A program made the translations under genes and the position numbers. From Vibrio cortegadensis (GTDB lineage: Bacteria; Pseudomonadota; Gammaproteobacteria; Enterobacterales; Vibrionaceae), in NCBI RefSeq assembly GCF_024347395.1, contig NZ_AP025472.1, positions 124,001 to 188,000 of the forward strand: a stretch of DNA of 64,000 nucleotides, written 5' to 3'. The notes under the pieces were generated by a model. That model was not told the DNA's origin, ran no database searches, and worked only from the letters and a program-made list of their open reading frames with translations. The number at the start of each line of letters is the position of its first letter. The stretch's first letter is position 1. Positions 44,992 to 54,143 of this stretch are shown here, one piece after another.

Positions 44992-46065
44992 ATGACCTTA
45001 ATTATTGCAGAAGCAGGCGTTAACCATAATGGTGATGAAAATCTCGCCTTTCAGCTTGTCGATGCTGCTTATCACGCAGGCGCTGACATTGTTAAATTCC
45101 AAACCTTTAAAGCAAAAAATTTAGTAACAGAAGAAGCGGTTCAAGCAGAATACCAAGTGACGAATACTCAAAAGCAAGAATCACAATTAGCGATGTTAAG
45201 CCGATTAGAGCTTTCTTATGATGTTCACCATCAGTTAGTTAAGCATTGTGAATCGTTAGGCATTGAGTTTCTCTCGACTGCTTTTGATTCTGAAAGCCTA
45301 GATTTTTTAGTGAATGATTTAGGGCTAACCCGCCTTAAAATTCCTTCAGGTGAGATCACAAATGCACCATTGGTACTAGAACATGCACGTACAGGTTGTG
45401 ATTTGATTGTATCGACCGGAATGGCAACGTTATCGGAAGTTGAAGCCGTTTTAGGGGTGATCGCTTTCGGTTATACCGCTGATAAAAACGCGGAGCCAAC
45501 GGAATTATCATTTCAACAAGCTTATGCATCTGAGCAAGGCCAAAAAGCTCTGAGGCAAAAAGTGACGATATTGCACTGCACAACAGAATATCCGGCTCCA
45601 ATGGCTGAAATTAACCTTAAAGCTATGGATACCTTAGGGCGTGCATTTGAATTGCCAGCCGGTTATTCCGATCATAGTGAAGGGATTACCATCCCAATCG
45701 CGGCTGTGGCTCGTGGTGCGGTATTAATTGAGAAGCACTTTACGCTAGATAAAAACATGGAAGGGCCCGATCATAAAGCTTCACTAGAACCTACTGAGCT
45801 TACGGCTATGGTGACAGCCATTCGTCAAGTCGAAGTGGCATTAGGTGTTGGCGTAAAAAGCCCAACGGTCTCCGAAGTGAAAAATAAAGCGGTGGCGCGT
45901 AAAAGTTTAGTGGCAGCGAAAGCCATTCAACAAGGTGAGCTTATTACAGAAGACAACCTCACGATTAAACGTCCAGGCTCAGGTATGTCACCATACCACT
46001 ATTGGACATTATTAAATCAACCAGCAAGCCAAGATTATCAAGCAGGGGATTTGATTTTTGAGTAA
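44992..46065 (+). CDS. NeuB/LegI-type nonulosonate synthase
   Basis: Condenses the free hexose with phosphoenolpyruvate to the nine-carbon acid. The 357 residues have a TIM-barrel N-terminal domain (AEAGVNHNGDENLAFQLVDAA, VKFQTFKAKNLV, KIPSGEITNAPLV, YSDHSEGITIPIAAVARG, IEKHFTLDKNMEGPDHKASLEP) and a C-terminal SAF antifreeze-like domain from about 285 (ARKSLVAAKAIQQGELI). All belong to the NeuB/SpsE family. Legionaminate synthase is inferred from neighbours. Confidence 0.9.
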   Translation: MTLIIAEAGVNHNGDENLAFQLVDAAYHAGADIVKFQTFKAKNLVTEEAVQAEYQVTNTQKQESQLAMLSRLELSYDVHHQLVKHCESLGIEFLSTAFDSESLDFLVNDLGLTRLKIPSGEITNAPLVLEHARTGCDLIVSTGMATLSEVEAVLGVIAFGYTADKNAEPTELSFQQAYASEQGQKALRQKVTILHCTTEYPAPMAEINLKAMDTLGRAFELPAGYSDHSEGITIPIAAVARGAVLIEKHFTLDKNMEGPDHKASLEPTELTAMVTAIRQVEVALGVGVKSPTVSEVKNKAVARKSLVAAKAIQQGELITEDNLTIKRPGSGMSPYHYWTLLNQPASQDYQAGDLIFE

Positions 46066-46711
46066 TTCGTACCTTAAGCCTATTGTCGTCATTGGCGGCG
46101 GCGGCCATGCTAGCGTGGTAGTGGATATTTTACGCTCTCAAAAGCGGAAAATAATAGCCATTGTTTGCCCCGATGATATCAGCCAACGCAGTGTGTTTAA
46201 CGGTATCCAGCACTTGAAGCAAGATGATGACGTCTTGCAGTTTTTACCTGATGACGTCGTGTTAGTTAATGGCATTGGTATGCTGCCAAAGTCACACTTA
46301 AAGCGTAAACTTAATGAGTATTACCTCCTCCATGGCTACCAGTTCGAGACGGTGATTGCAGAGAGTGCACAAGTGTCGTCATTTGCTGTTATTGAACCTG
46401 GTGTGCAAGTGTTTGCGGGGGCCATCGTCCAAGTCGGCGCATTTGTTGGTGCTCATAGCGTGATTAATAGTGGCGTCATTATTGAGCATGATTGTCATAT
46501 TGGTTGTTATAATCACATAGCACCAAGAGCGACGTTATGTGGACAAGTGACAACTCAAGATGACGTATACGTTGGAGCAGGTTCTACCGTTATTCAGAAC
46601 ATTAAGCTAGAACAAGGTTCAATTGCTGGTGCTGGTGCTATAGTGACAAAAAACATCGCATCTCAGCAGATTTGTTATCCAAGTCGATCGATCATAAAAG
46701 CGTCAAAGTGA
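46058..46711 (+). CDS. NeuD/LegH-type sugar N-acetyltransferase
   Basis: Left-handed beta-helix acetyltransferase of the NeuD/PglD/LegH group, likely the enzyme that acetylates the C4 amino group. The 217 residues have a Rossmann-like N-terminal domain (VVIGGGGHASVVVDIL) and hexapeptide repeats from about 105 (EPGVQVFAGAIVQVGAFVG, VIIEHDCHIG with the catalytic His). It starts with TTG at 46058, overlapping the synthase stop by 8 bp, with AGGGGA eight bases upstream. Confidence 0.86.
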   Translation: MSNSYLKPIVVIGGGGHASVVVDILRSQKRKIIAIVCPDDISQRSVFNGIQHLKQDDDVLQFLPDDVVLVNGIGMLPKSHLKRKLNEYYLLHGYQFETVIAESAQVSSFAVIEPGVQVFAGAIVQVGAFVGAHSVINSGVIIEHDCHIGCYNHIAPRATLCGQVTTQDDVYVGAGSTVIQNIKLEQGSIAGAGAIVTKNIASQQICYPSRSIIKASK

Positions 46712-46770
46712 TCGATTTGTGTAAAGTGCGTTGTCATTTAAAAGTTAATATAAAAACATGAAGGTAAATC

Positions 46771-47829
46771 ATGAGTCATAGCTGGAAAAATGTATTAATA
46801 AAGCCAACCAGTACACTGCGTGATGCATTAGAAATAATTAATAATGAAGCACTACGTGTCGTATTGGTCGTTGATGATAACCACCAATTGCAAGGGGTTG
46901 TGACTGATGGTGATATCCGTCGTGGCTTATTGAATAATCTTGCACTAACAGCTGAAATTACTCAGGTCATGAATACTAACCCAATGACCGCAGATGCCAA
47001 GACGCCTCGTGATGATCTAATTGCCACAATGGAAAGTAAAGGGATTCTTTCTCTTCCATTGCTTGAAAGTGGCAAAGTTGTTGGGCTTGAAACTCTACAT
47101 GGTATGTTGAGTAAACCAGTGTATCAAAACCCTGTATTCTTAATGGCTGGTGGTTTTGGTACTCGTTTACGACCATTGACCGATACTTGCCCAAAGCCGA
47201 TGCTAAAAATTGGTAACAAACCTATTTTAGAAACAGTAATTCGTAGCTTCATCAAAGCTGGATTTGTGAACTTTTATATCTCGACTCACTATATGCCAGA
47301 GCAGATCGAACAACATTTTGGCGATGGCTCCGATTTGGGCGTTAACATCACTTATGTTTACGAAGAGTCGCCGCTAGGAACGGGTGGAGCATTAGGCCTT
47401 TTACCAAAAGATTTACCGCAAGACCTGCCACTCATCATGATGAATGGTGATGTTTTGACGAAGGTTGATTTTCAACGGTTGCTTGAGTTCCATACAGAAA
47501 ATCAAGCAGATGCAACCATGTGCGTTCGTGAATATGATTATCAGATCCCTTATGGGGTTATCAATGGCGAAGGCAATAAAATTACCAGCATGGTTGAAAA
47601 GCCAATTCAACGGTTTTTTGTTAATGCGGGTATTTATGTTGTGTCGCCGAGAGTAATTCAATCCGTTCCCGAGAACCACCATATCGACATGCCAACACTG
47701 CTTGAAGAGCATATGGTTGAGCGTGAAAATATTCTCATGTTCCCTATTCATGAATATTGGTTAGATATAGGTCGTATGGATGACTTTAATCGTGCGCAAG
47801 CGGATATTCATACGCTAGGGTTGGATTAA
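46771..47829 (+). CDS. PtmE-like sugar-1-phosphate nucleotidylyltransferase with CBS pair
   Basis: Makes the activated amino sugar for the pathway; in Campylobacter, PtmE is a glucosamine-1-phosphate guanylyltransferase giving the GDP-sugar for legionaminate. The 352 residues combine two CBS domains (about 8-115, VLVVDDNHQLQGVVTDGDIR) and a nucleotidyltransferase domain from about 120 (LMAGGFGTRLRPLTDTCPKPML, MMNGDVLT). This fusion order is characteristic of PtmE. SD GAAGG precedes the start. Confidence 0.85.
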   Translation: MSHSWKNVLIKPTSTLRDALEIINNEALRVVLVVDDNHQLQGVVTDGDIRRGLLNNLALTAEITQVMNTNPMTADAKTPRDDLIATMESKGILSLPLLESGKVVGLETLHGMLSKPVYQNPVFLMAGGFGTRLRPLTDTCPKPMLKIGNKPILETVIRSFIKAGFVNFYISTHYMPEQIEQHFGDGSDLGVNITYVYEESPLGTGGALGLLPKDLPQDLPLIMMNGDVLTKVDFQRLLEFHTENQADATMCVREYDYQIPYGVINGEGNKITSMVEKPIQRFFVNAGIYVVSPRVIQSVPENHHIDMPTLLEEHMVERENILMFPIHEYWLDIGRMDDFNRAQADIHTLGLD

Positions 47830-48818
47830 TGATTATGAATAGCATCATTAATAAAGTTGCTGTAATTGGGTTGGGTAATATAGCCACTCGTCATCGTCGT
47901 AATTTGAAGGCTGTATTTCCAGGGGCTGAATTGCTGGTTATGTCGGCAAGTGGACGCATACCGGAAGAAGCCATCAGTGATAGCGACGGAATTGTGGCGA
48001 GTGTTGAAGCTTTAATAGAAGCGAAAGTTGAGTTGGTTATTGTTGCGTCGCCGGCCCCTTTTCATGCTCAGCATGCAATCCCATTGATTGAAGCTGGTAT
48101 TCCTACGTTAATAGAGAAGCCAGTAACAACCACGAGTGAAGATGCCGATTCAATTCAAAAAGCGATAGATGAGCATGGTACGCCTGTCGCGGTAGGCTAT
48201 TGCTTACGTTATCTTCCTTCAGCCAAGGAGCTGAAGAGATTGCTCGATAACAAGGTGATTGGTACCTTGTACAATGCGCATATCGAAATTGGTCAATACC
48301 TACCAGATTGGCGTCCGAGTAAAGATTATCGCGATTGTGTGTCGGCTAATAGACATTTAGGTGGTGGGGCTCTCTTTGAGCTCAGTCATGAGTTAGATTA
48401 CGCTCAGTGGTTACTAGGTCCCCTTCATTTGCAGCATGCTTTATTACGTTCCTCTGAAGAGCTTAATTTAGAGGTCGAGGACATGGCGGATATCACTGCA
48501 TTAACCGATACTGGTGCTGTCGCGACCATTCATTTGGATTTTTTACAGCGCAAAGCGCATAGAAAATGCAGCTTTGTGGGGAGCAACGGGCGAATAGATT
48601 GGGACTTGATTCAGAACCAGCTTACTTTGACGACTGCAACAGAAACTCGCGTACTTTATAGTGAACCTGAGTGGGATAAGAATAAGATGTACGTTGCTAT
48701 GATAAAAGATTTTGTACAGATGATTGGGCAAAATGGGCATACGTGTACAGAGTTGGCAGAAGCAGTAACGACCGTCCACCTAATTAACGATATTAAGAAC
48801 AAAGCTTGTAAGCTATAG
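47829..48818 (+). CDS. Gfo/Idh/MocA family oxidoreductase
   Basis: NAD(P)-dependent oxidoreductase of 329 residues with an N-terminal Rossmann domain (VAVIGLGNIATRHRRNL) and the family motif EKPVTTT (about 96-102), then a C-terminal alpha/beta domain with the GGGALFELSHELD substrate segment. It starts at a TAATG overlap with the PtmE-like gene, so the two are coupled. Genes of this type accompany ptmA/ptmB/ptmE in legionaminate loci. Its reaction in the pathway is not defined here. Confidence 0.8.
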   Translation: MIMNSIINKVAVIGLGNIATRHRRNLKAVFPGAELLVMSASGRIPEEAISDSDGIVASVEALIEAKVELVIVASPAPFHAQHAIPLIEAGIPTLIEKPVTTTSEDADSIQKAIDEHGTPVAVGYCLRYLPSAKELKRLLDNKVIGTLYNAHIEIGQYLPDWRPSKDYRDCVSANRHLGGGALFELSHELDYAQWLLGPLHLQHALLRSSEELNLEVEDMADITALTDTGAVATIHLDFLQRKAHRKCSFVGSNGRIDWDLIQNQLTLTTATETRVLYSEPEWDKNKMYVAMIKDFVQMIGQNGHTCTELAEAVTTVHLINDIKNKACKL

Positions 48819-48827
48819 AGAAATAGA

Positions 48828-49523
48828 ATGAAAAATTTTGCGTTCATTTTTGCTCGAGGAGGCTCTAAAGGTCTCCCTGGAAAAAATATTAAGCCGTTAG
48901 CTGGAAAGCCGCTGTTGCAATACTCCATTGATACAGCACTTGCATCGCCATCTATCGATAAAGTGTTTGTTTCGACTGATGACACCGATATTGCAAAGGT
49001 GGCGATTGAATCAGGTGCGATATTGATTGAAAGACCAGAGGAGCTCGCCACAGATACAAGCCCTGAGTGGCTATCATGGCGTCATGCCATTGAGTGGGCT
49101 AATGAACATTACGGTAAATTTGAGGGCTTTGTTAGCTTACCTGCGACAAGTCCACTTCGTGGCGTTGTGGATGTAGAAGCTGCAATTGAAAAGCGTTGCG
49201 ACGTCGATGCCGATATCTGTATTTCAGTGACCCCAGCAAGCCGTAGCCCTTTCTTTAATATGGTAAAAGAGACGCAAGATGGCTTTGTGGAGTTGGTGAA
49301 TAAACCAGACTCAGATGTCACTCGTCGTCAAGATGCACCTGAAGTTTTTGATATCACCACGGTTGTGTATGCAACGACACCAGAGTTTGTATCAAATCAT
49401 TATGGGTTGTTTTCTGGGAAGGTGACTAGTATTGAAGTACCAAAAGAGCGTGCGGTTGATATTGATGATATTTATGACTTTAGATTAGCCGAAGCAATTT
49501 TTAAGGGTGAGGATAATGAGTAG
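48828..49523 (+). CDS. CMP-nonulosonate synthetase (NeuA/LegF/PtmB type)
   Basis: Activates the nonulosonic acid with CTP for transfer to the LPS. The 231 residues have the cytidylyltransferase start FIFARGGSKGLPGKNIKPLAGKPLL in two parts: the FARGGSKGLPGKN CTP loop and the following KPL segment. Also present are LPATSPLR and the late IEVPKERAVDIDDIYDF metal-binding Asp pair. No C-terminal esterase domain is present, in contrast to some NeuA. Overlaps the next gene by 8 bp. Confidence 0.88.
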   Translation: MKNFAFIFARGGSKGLPGKNIKPLAGKPLLQYSIDTALASPSIDKVFVSTDDTDIAKVAIESGAILIERPEELATDTSPEWLSWRHAIEWANEHYGKFEGFVSLPATSPLRGVVDVEAAIEKRCDVDADICISVTPASRSPFFNMVKETQDGFVELVNKPDSDVTRRQDAPEVFDITTVVYATTPEFVSNHYGLFSGKVTSIEVPKERAVDIDDIYDFRLAEAIFKGEDNE

Positions 49524-50286
49524 CTTACTTAATAGACAAAAAATATTAGTTGCTGGTGCTGGCGGTTTACTCGGCGCTAAAATTGTGAAGGATGCGCTAA
49601 AGCAAGGCGCTCAAGTTATTGCCGCTGATATTAATGTGGAATTGATGCGAGAAAAACTAATCGCACAGCAAGTTGACCTTTCTAATGAAGCTTTAACATT
49701 AGCATTGCTTGATGTGACGAATGAAGAAAGTGTCAAAGCTTTTTTTGCATCACAATTTGGCCTCACTGGAGCGGTAAATAGTACTTACCCTAGAAATAAA
49801 ACTTATGGGGCTCATTTTTTTGATGTTTCATTGCAGAGCTTCAATGAGAACCTAGCGTTGCATCTTGGTAGTGCATTTTTATTTACTCAGCAATGTGCTG
49901 CATACTTTAAAGATAAACTTGAGCCTTTTTCGTTAGTCAATATTTCTTCAATTTATGGTGTAGTTGCACCAAAGTTCGATATCTACGACAATACACCAAT
50001 GACGATGCCTGTTGAGTATGCGGCAATAAAATCTGCTATTCTTCATTTAAATAAGTATGCATCTACGTATATTAACGACAGCCGCTTTCGCGTGAATAGT
50101 GTGAGCCCTGGTGGAATCTTTGATCACCAACCCTCGGCGTTTCTCGAGGCGTATAAGTCTAATACTCACGGTACGGGAATGTTAGACGCACAAGAAATGA
50201 TTGGCTCTATACTGTTTTTATTGTCAACACAATCAAAATTCGTTACAGGCCAGAATATCATTGTGGATGATGGCTTTAGCTTATAA
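49516..50286 (+). CDS. Short-chain dehydrogenase, PtmA-like
   Basis: NAD(P)-dependent SDR of 256 residues. Nucleotide-binding GAGGLLGAKIV at about 13-23; catalytic Ser in NISSIYG; Tyr/Lys in EYAAIKSAI. A GTG three codons upstream (49507) is in frame, but ATG 49516 with GGTGAGG ahead is preferred. PtmA homologues sit beside PtmB in Campylobacter and other legionaminate clusters and are thought to help make the amino-sugar precursor. Confidence 0.82.
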   Translation: MSSLLNRQKILVAGAGGLLGAKIVKDALKQGAQVIAADINVELMREKLIAQQVDLSNEALTLALLDVTNEESVKAFFASQFGLTGAVNSTYPRNKTYGAHFFDVSLQSFNENLALHLGSAFLFTQQCAAYFKDKLEPFSLVNISSIYGVVAPKFDIYDNTPMTMPVEYAAIKSAILHLNKYASTYINDSRFRVNSVSPGGIFDHQPSAFLEAYKSNTHGTGMLDAQEMIGSILFLLSTQSKFVTGQNIIVDDGFSL

Positions 50287-50298
50287 ATTGGATTAATT

Positions 50299-51441
50299 AT
50301 GAAGAAAATCTTTTGGTGTAAAACTTGCCTAAATATGTCTACAAGACCACGTATCTCATTTGATGATAATGGTAGCTGTAATGCGTGTAATTGGAAAGAT
50401 GAGAAAAAGAATCTTGACTGGGATGCAAGACAAGTTGAATTGAATGAGCTATTAGATAAATATCGTTCATCTAATGGGAAAGGGTTTGATTGTATCGTTC
50501 CTGTTAGTGGCGGAAAAGATGGTTCATATGTTGCTTATACTCTTAAGCATAAGTACGGAATGAATCCATTAGCCGTTACTATTCGACCAGCTTTAAGCTT
50601 AGAGCTTGGGGATGAGAACTTATCTAACTTTATCGATTCAGGTTATAACCATATTCATATTTCTCCTGACGCTAAGATCATGCAAAAGTTGAATAAATTA
50701 GGCTTTATCGAAAAGGGCTTCCCATATTATGGGTGGCTGATAGCGATAAAAACAGCGGTTATTCAGACAGCTATGAACTTTGGTATACCGCTGATTTTTT
50801 ACGGGGAAGATGGTGAAGTTGAGTACGGTGGCTCAACTGAAAGTAAGTACAACCCATTGTACGATATTGAGTATATGAAACGTGTTTATTTTGAAGGTGG
50901 TTACGATAAAGTCTTCGAAGAAATACTCAAACAAGAAGATGTTCAGGAAGGAAATTTAGCATTTTGGAACTTCCCAAGTGATGAACAAGTTGCAGAGTCT
51001 CAACTTGCCTTTACACATTGGTCTTATTTTGAAGCATGGGATTCATACCGCAATTACGTTGTTGCAAAAGAACATTGTGGATTAAAAGAAAAAGAAGAAG
51101 GTACCGCTGGTACATTTACCAACTTTTCTCAAAATGACCAAGCATTGTATTCATTACACGCGTATTTGATGTACCTTAAGTTTGGCTTTGGCCGAGCAAC
51201 TCAAGATGCTGGCATTGAAATTCGACGCGGAGCAATGACTAGAGATCAGGCGTTAAATCTAGTGATGGCATATGATAACCAATACCCATATGAGTTTATT
51301 GACCTTTACCTTGAGTACTATCAAATGTCGAAAGATGAATTTGATGCAGTGCTTGATAAATATGCAAATAAAGATTTATTTGAAAAGATCGATGGTATTT
51401 GGGAGCCTAAGTTTACAGTTGGTGAAGACTTCAAAGTATGA
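50299..51441 (+). CDS. N-acetyl sugar amidotransferase (PseA/WbpG/PtmG family)
   Basis: ATP-dependent enzyme that changes an N-acetyl into an acetamidino group on a sugar, using ammonia. The 380 residues have two N-terminal CxxC pairs (CKTC and CNAC, about 7-33) and the PP-loop PVSGGKDGSYVA (about 68-79). The HisH/HisF-like pair follows directly with ATGA overlap, as in the WbpG-HisH2-HisF2 set of Pseudomonas and in Campylobacter. Substrate is inferred to be the nonulosonate or its precursor. Confidence 0.87.
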   Translation: MKKIFWCKTCLNMSTRPRISFDDNGSCNACNWKDEKKNLDWDARQVELNELLDKYRSSNGKGFDCIVPVSGGKDGSYVAYTLKHKYGMNPLAVTIRPALSLELGDENLSNFIDSGYNHIHISPDAKIMQKLNKLGFIEKGFPYYGWLIAIKTAVIQTAMNFGIPLIFYGEDGEVEYGGSTESKYNPLYDIEYMKRVYFEGGYDKVFEEILKQEDVQEGNLAFWNFPSDEQVAESQLAFTHWSYFEAWDSYRNYVVAKEHCGLKEKEEGTAGTFTNFSQNDQALYSLHAYLMYLKFGFGRATQDAGIEIRRGAMTRDQALNLVMAYDNQYPYEFIDLYLEYYQMSKDEFDAVLDKYANKDLFEKIDGIWEPKFTVGEDFKV

Positions 51442-52049
51442 AAATAGCAATTGTTGATTATGGAATGGGCAATATATCTTCGATGATCAGTGCTCTACGA
51501 TACCTAGGGATAGATGATATTGTTGTCTCGCATAAAGCAGAGGAACTTGCAAAGGCCGATAAGCTTATTCTGCCAGGAGTAGGTAATTTTTCGACCGCAG
51601 CACAAAAAATATCAGCCCTAGGTTTAGAAGCTATTTTATATGAGCAAGTGGTAACTAATAAAAAACCTATATTAGGTGTTTGTTTAGGCATGCAAATCCT
51701 GAGCTTATCAAGTACAGAGAGTGGTGTAAATCGCGGCTTGAGTTTTGTCAATGGTAGCGTTGATAAGTTTCAGATTGCGGATTTAAAAGTCCCACATGTA
51801 GGATGTAATCAAGTCATACCACATGGTGAAAGTCGACTTTATATTGGTTTATCTGATGAGCCTGATTTCTATTTCACGCATAGTTTTAAGATGACCTCTT
51901 CTGCAGATATCGGGCAATCCGTTACTCGATATGGCGATAACTTTATTGCCAGTTTTGAGGTTGATAACATTGCTGGTGTTCAATTTCATCCAGAGTTAAG
52001 TCAAACAAATGGCTTGAAGCTGTTACAAAATTTTATAGAGCTATTTTAA
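51438..52049 (+). CDS. HisH-like glutaminase subunit for sugar amidation
   Basis: Class I glutamine amidotransferase related to imidazole glycerol phosphate synthase HisH. The 203 residues have the nucleophile Cys in ILGVCLGMQIL (about 81) and the His/Glu pair in VQFHPELS (about 183-186), so glutaminase activity should be intact. It lies between the amidotransferase and a HisF-like gene, with 4-bp and 1-bp overlaps. No other his gene is present, so it should supply ammonia to the sugar amidotransferase. Confidence 0.87.
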   Translation: MKIAIVDYGMGNISSMISALRYLGIDDIVVSHKAEELAKADKLILPGVGNFSTAAQKISALGLEAILYEQVVTNKKPILGVCLGMQILSLSSTESGVNRGLSFVNGSVDKFQIADLKVPHVGCNQVIPHGESRLYIGLSDEPDFYFTHSFKMTSSADIGQSVTRYGDNFIASFEVDNIAGVQFHPELSQTNGLKLLQNFIELF

Positions 52050-52816
52050 TGTTAAGAGATAGGTTGATCTTTAGTCTTATATATAACGACGGTGCATTTA
52101 TGCAAAGTCGTAATTTTAGGCTTCAGCGAGTTGGAGATATCAAGTGGTTGGAGCGTAACTATAAGTTTCAAAAAATATCTTTTTCATTAGATGAATTAGT
52201 TGTTCTTAATGCATCTCGGAAAGATAAAAATATTGAAGAGTTCTCTCAGGTTGTAAAAAGACTGGTTGATGATGTATTTATTCCTGTTGCTGCTGGTGGA
52301 GGAATTCGAAGCCTTGAAGATGTAGATCTCTTATTTTTAAATGGTGCTGATAAAGTTGTTTTGAATTCAACACTTTATACTAATCCTGAATTAGCTAAGT
52401 CAATTATCGAAAAGTACGGCTCGCAAAGTCTTGTCGCTAGTGTTGACTATAAAGTGGTGTCAGGAAAATCGACAGTGTTTATTAATGATGGAAGTGAGTC
52501 AGTTGATATTGCTCTCATTGATTACCTTCGCTTAATACAAGAGATTGGCGTTGGGGAAGTCATTCTAAATTCAATAGACAGAGATGGTACTGGTTTTGGT
52601 TACGACATCCCTACACTTCATTCCATTAGTGGTGTTCTCGATATACCATTGATTTTGATGGGAGGAGCGGGGAATGCTCTTCACTTGAAAGAGGGCTTGG
52701 ACCAGGATCATGTATCTGCAGTTTGTACAGCTAATTTATTTAACTTTATTGGTAACGGTTTACCTAAAGCTAGGCAGTCAATGTTAGACAATAATTACAA
52801 TTTAGCGGTTTGGTAA
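52049..52816 (+). CDS. HisF-like ammonia-channel subunit (catalytic Asp lost)
   Basis: TIM-barrel partner of the HisH-like subunit, 255 residues, with GGGIRSLEDVDLLFLNGADKV, SVDYKV, ILNSIDRDGTGFGYD and MGGAGN barrel motifs. Aligned by eye with Thermotoga HisF, the catalytic Asp11 is Ile (RLIFSLIYNDG against RIIACLDVKDG), while the Asp130 equivalent is kept. Loss of Asp11 argues that it no longer makes imidazole glycerol phosphate and serves as an ammonia conduit. Starts at a TAATG overlap. Confidence 0.85.
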   Translation: MLRDRLIFSLIYNDGAFMQSRNFRLQRVGDIKWLERNYKFQKISFSLDELVVLNASRKDKNIEEFSQVVKRLVDDVFIPVAAGGGIRSLEDVDLLFLNGADKVVLNSTLYTNPELAKSIIEKYGSQSLVASVDYKVVSGKSTVFINDGSESVDIALIDYLRLIQEIGVGEVILNSIDRDGTGFGYDIPTLHSISGVLDIPLILMGGAGNALHLKEGLDQDHVSAVCTANLFNFIGNGLPKARQSMLDNNYNLAVW

Positions 52817-52847
52817 GTAAAAAATTAAGCATTATTAAGAGAAAATT

Positions 52848-54143
52848 ATGAATAGTAAAAAAGTGTATGTAGGTATGAGTGCTGATTTGGTTCATCCAGG
52901 CCATATGAATATCTTGAGAGAAGCTGCAAAGTTAGGCGATGTGGTTGTTGGACTATTAACTGACAAAGCTATTGCTAGCTATAAACGATTGCCATATATG
53001 ACATATGAGCAACGTAAAGAAGTTATTGAAAATATTAAAGGTGTAACAGCTGTTATCCCTCAGGAAACGCTGGATTACCGAGCTAATTTAGTATCTATAA
53101 AACCTGATTACATAGTACATGGTGACGATTGGAAAGAGGGCGTGCAAAGAGAAACTCGCACTCAAGTACTTGCTTGCATTAAAGAGTGGGAAGGCGAATT
53201 AATCGAGGTCCCTTATACGCAAGGTATTTCGTCAACTCAGCTTAACCAGTCAATTCGTGAACTGGGTACTACACCTGACATACGTAGAGCAAGGCTGCGA
53301 CGCTTAATTGATGCAAAACCAGTTGTTCGAATTTTAGAATCTCATAATGCTTTAAGTGGCCTTATTGCTGAGACTGTTAAGTCAAGCAATGGCAATGAAT
53401 TTGATGGTATGTGGAGTAGTTCACTAACTGATTCAACATCTAAAGGTAAACCTGATATTGAAGCAGTGGACGTATCAACTCGAATTAATACGATTAATGA
53501 GATTTTTGAAGTTACAACAAAACCAATGATTTACGATGCTGATACTGGTGGTATTCCTGAGCACTTTGCATTTACAGTGAGGACTCTAGAACGCACAGGA
53601 ATCTCAGCTGTTATCATTGAAGATAAAACGGGACTGAAAAAGAATTCATTATTCGGAAACGACGTTGCTCAAACTCAGGATAGCATTGAGAATTTCTGTG
53701 ACAAGATTAAAGCAGGTAAAGCGGCTCAGATCACTGACGACTTTATGGTGATCTCTCGTATTGAAAGTCTGATTTTGGAAAAAGGAATGGAAGATGCGTT
53801 AGCACGAGCGAAAGCGTATATCGAAGCTGGTACTGATGGCATTATGATTCACTCTCGTCGAAAGACGGCGTGCGAGATTTTGGAATTCTGTGAGAAGCTT
53901 AAAAAGTTTGCTCCATTAATTCCGATTATTGTTGTTCCTACAAGTTACAACCAAATTACAGCTGAGGAATTAGGACAGGCTGGAATCAACGTGATTATTT
54001 ATGCCAACCATATGTTGCGAGCGGCATATCCAGGAATGAAAATGGTAGCGGAATCTATTCTTGAAAATGATCGTAGTTTAGAGGCTGAAGAGGCACTATT
54101 ATCGATTAAAGAGATTTTAGAACTAATCCCAGGAACCAAATAA
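52848..54143 (+). CDS. Cytidylyltransferase-phosphoenolpyruvate mutase fusion (Fom1-like)
   Basis: Makes the C-P bond by converting PEP to phosphonopyruvate. The N-terminal domain (about 1-135) is a TagD-like cytidylyltransferase with the HPGH motif (about 17-20) and TQGISST (about 124-130), so it looks active. The C-terminal domain (about 150-431) is PEP mutase with YDADTGG and the diagnostic EDKTGLKKNSLFG, plus HSRRK and WxNHxLR-like ANHMLRA. The same fusion is found in Streptomyces Fom1, where the first domain makes CMP-2-hydroxyethylphosphonate. Followed by the decarboxylase with TAATG overlap. Confidence 0.9.
   Translation: MNSKKVYVGMSADLVHPGHMNILREAAKLGDVVVGLLTDKAIASYKRLPYMTYEQRKEVIENIKGVTAVIPQETLDYRANLVSIKPDYIVHGDDWKEGVQRETRTQVLACIKEWEGELIEVPYTQGISSTQLNQSIRELGTTPDIRRARLRRLIDAKPVVRILESHNALSGLIAETVKSSNGNEFDGMWSSSLTDSTSKGKPDIEAVDVSTRINTINEIFEVTTKPMIYDADTGGIPEHFAFTVRTLERTGISAVIIEDKTGLKKNSLFGNDVAQTQDSIENFCDKIKAGKAAQITDDFMVISRIESLILEKGMEDALARAKAYIEAGTDGIMIHSRRKTACEILEFCEKLKKFAPLIPIIVVPTSYNQITAEELGQAGINVIIYANHMLRAAYPGMKMVAESILENDRSLEAEEALLSIKEILELIPGTK

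Noticed and set aside
43800..49523. N-acetylneuraminic (sialic) acid pathway from NeuC/NeuB/NeuA homologues alone
   Set aside because: The dehydratase and aminotransferase genes just upstream and the PtmE-like gene indicate a 5,7-diamino nonulosonate rather than Neu5Ac.
51438..52816. Histidine biosynthesis genes hisH and hisF
   Set aside because: No other his genes are adjacent, the pair overlaps a sugar amidotransferase gene, and the HisF-like protein lacks the catalytic Asp11.
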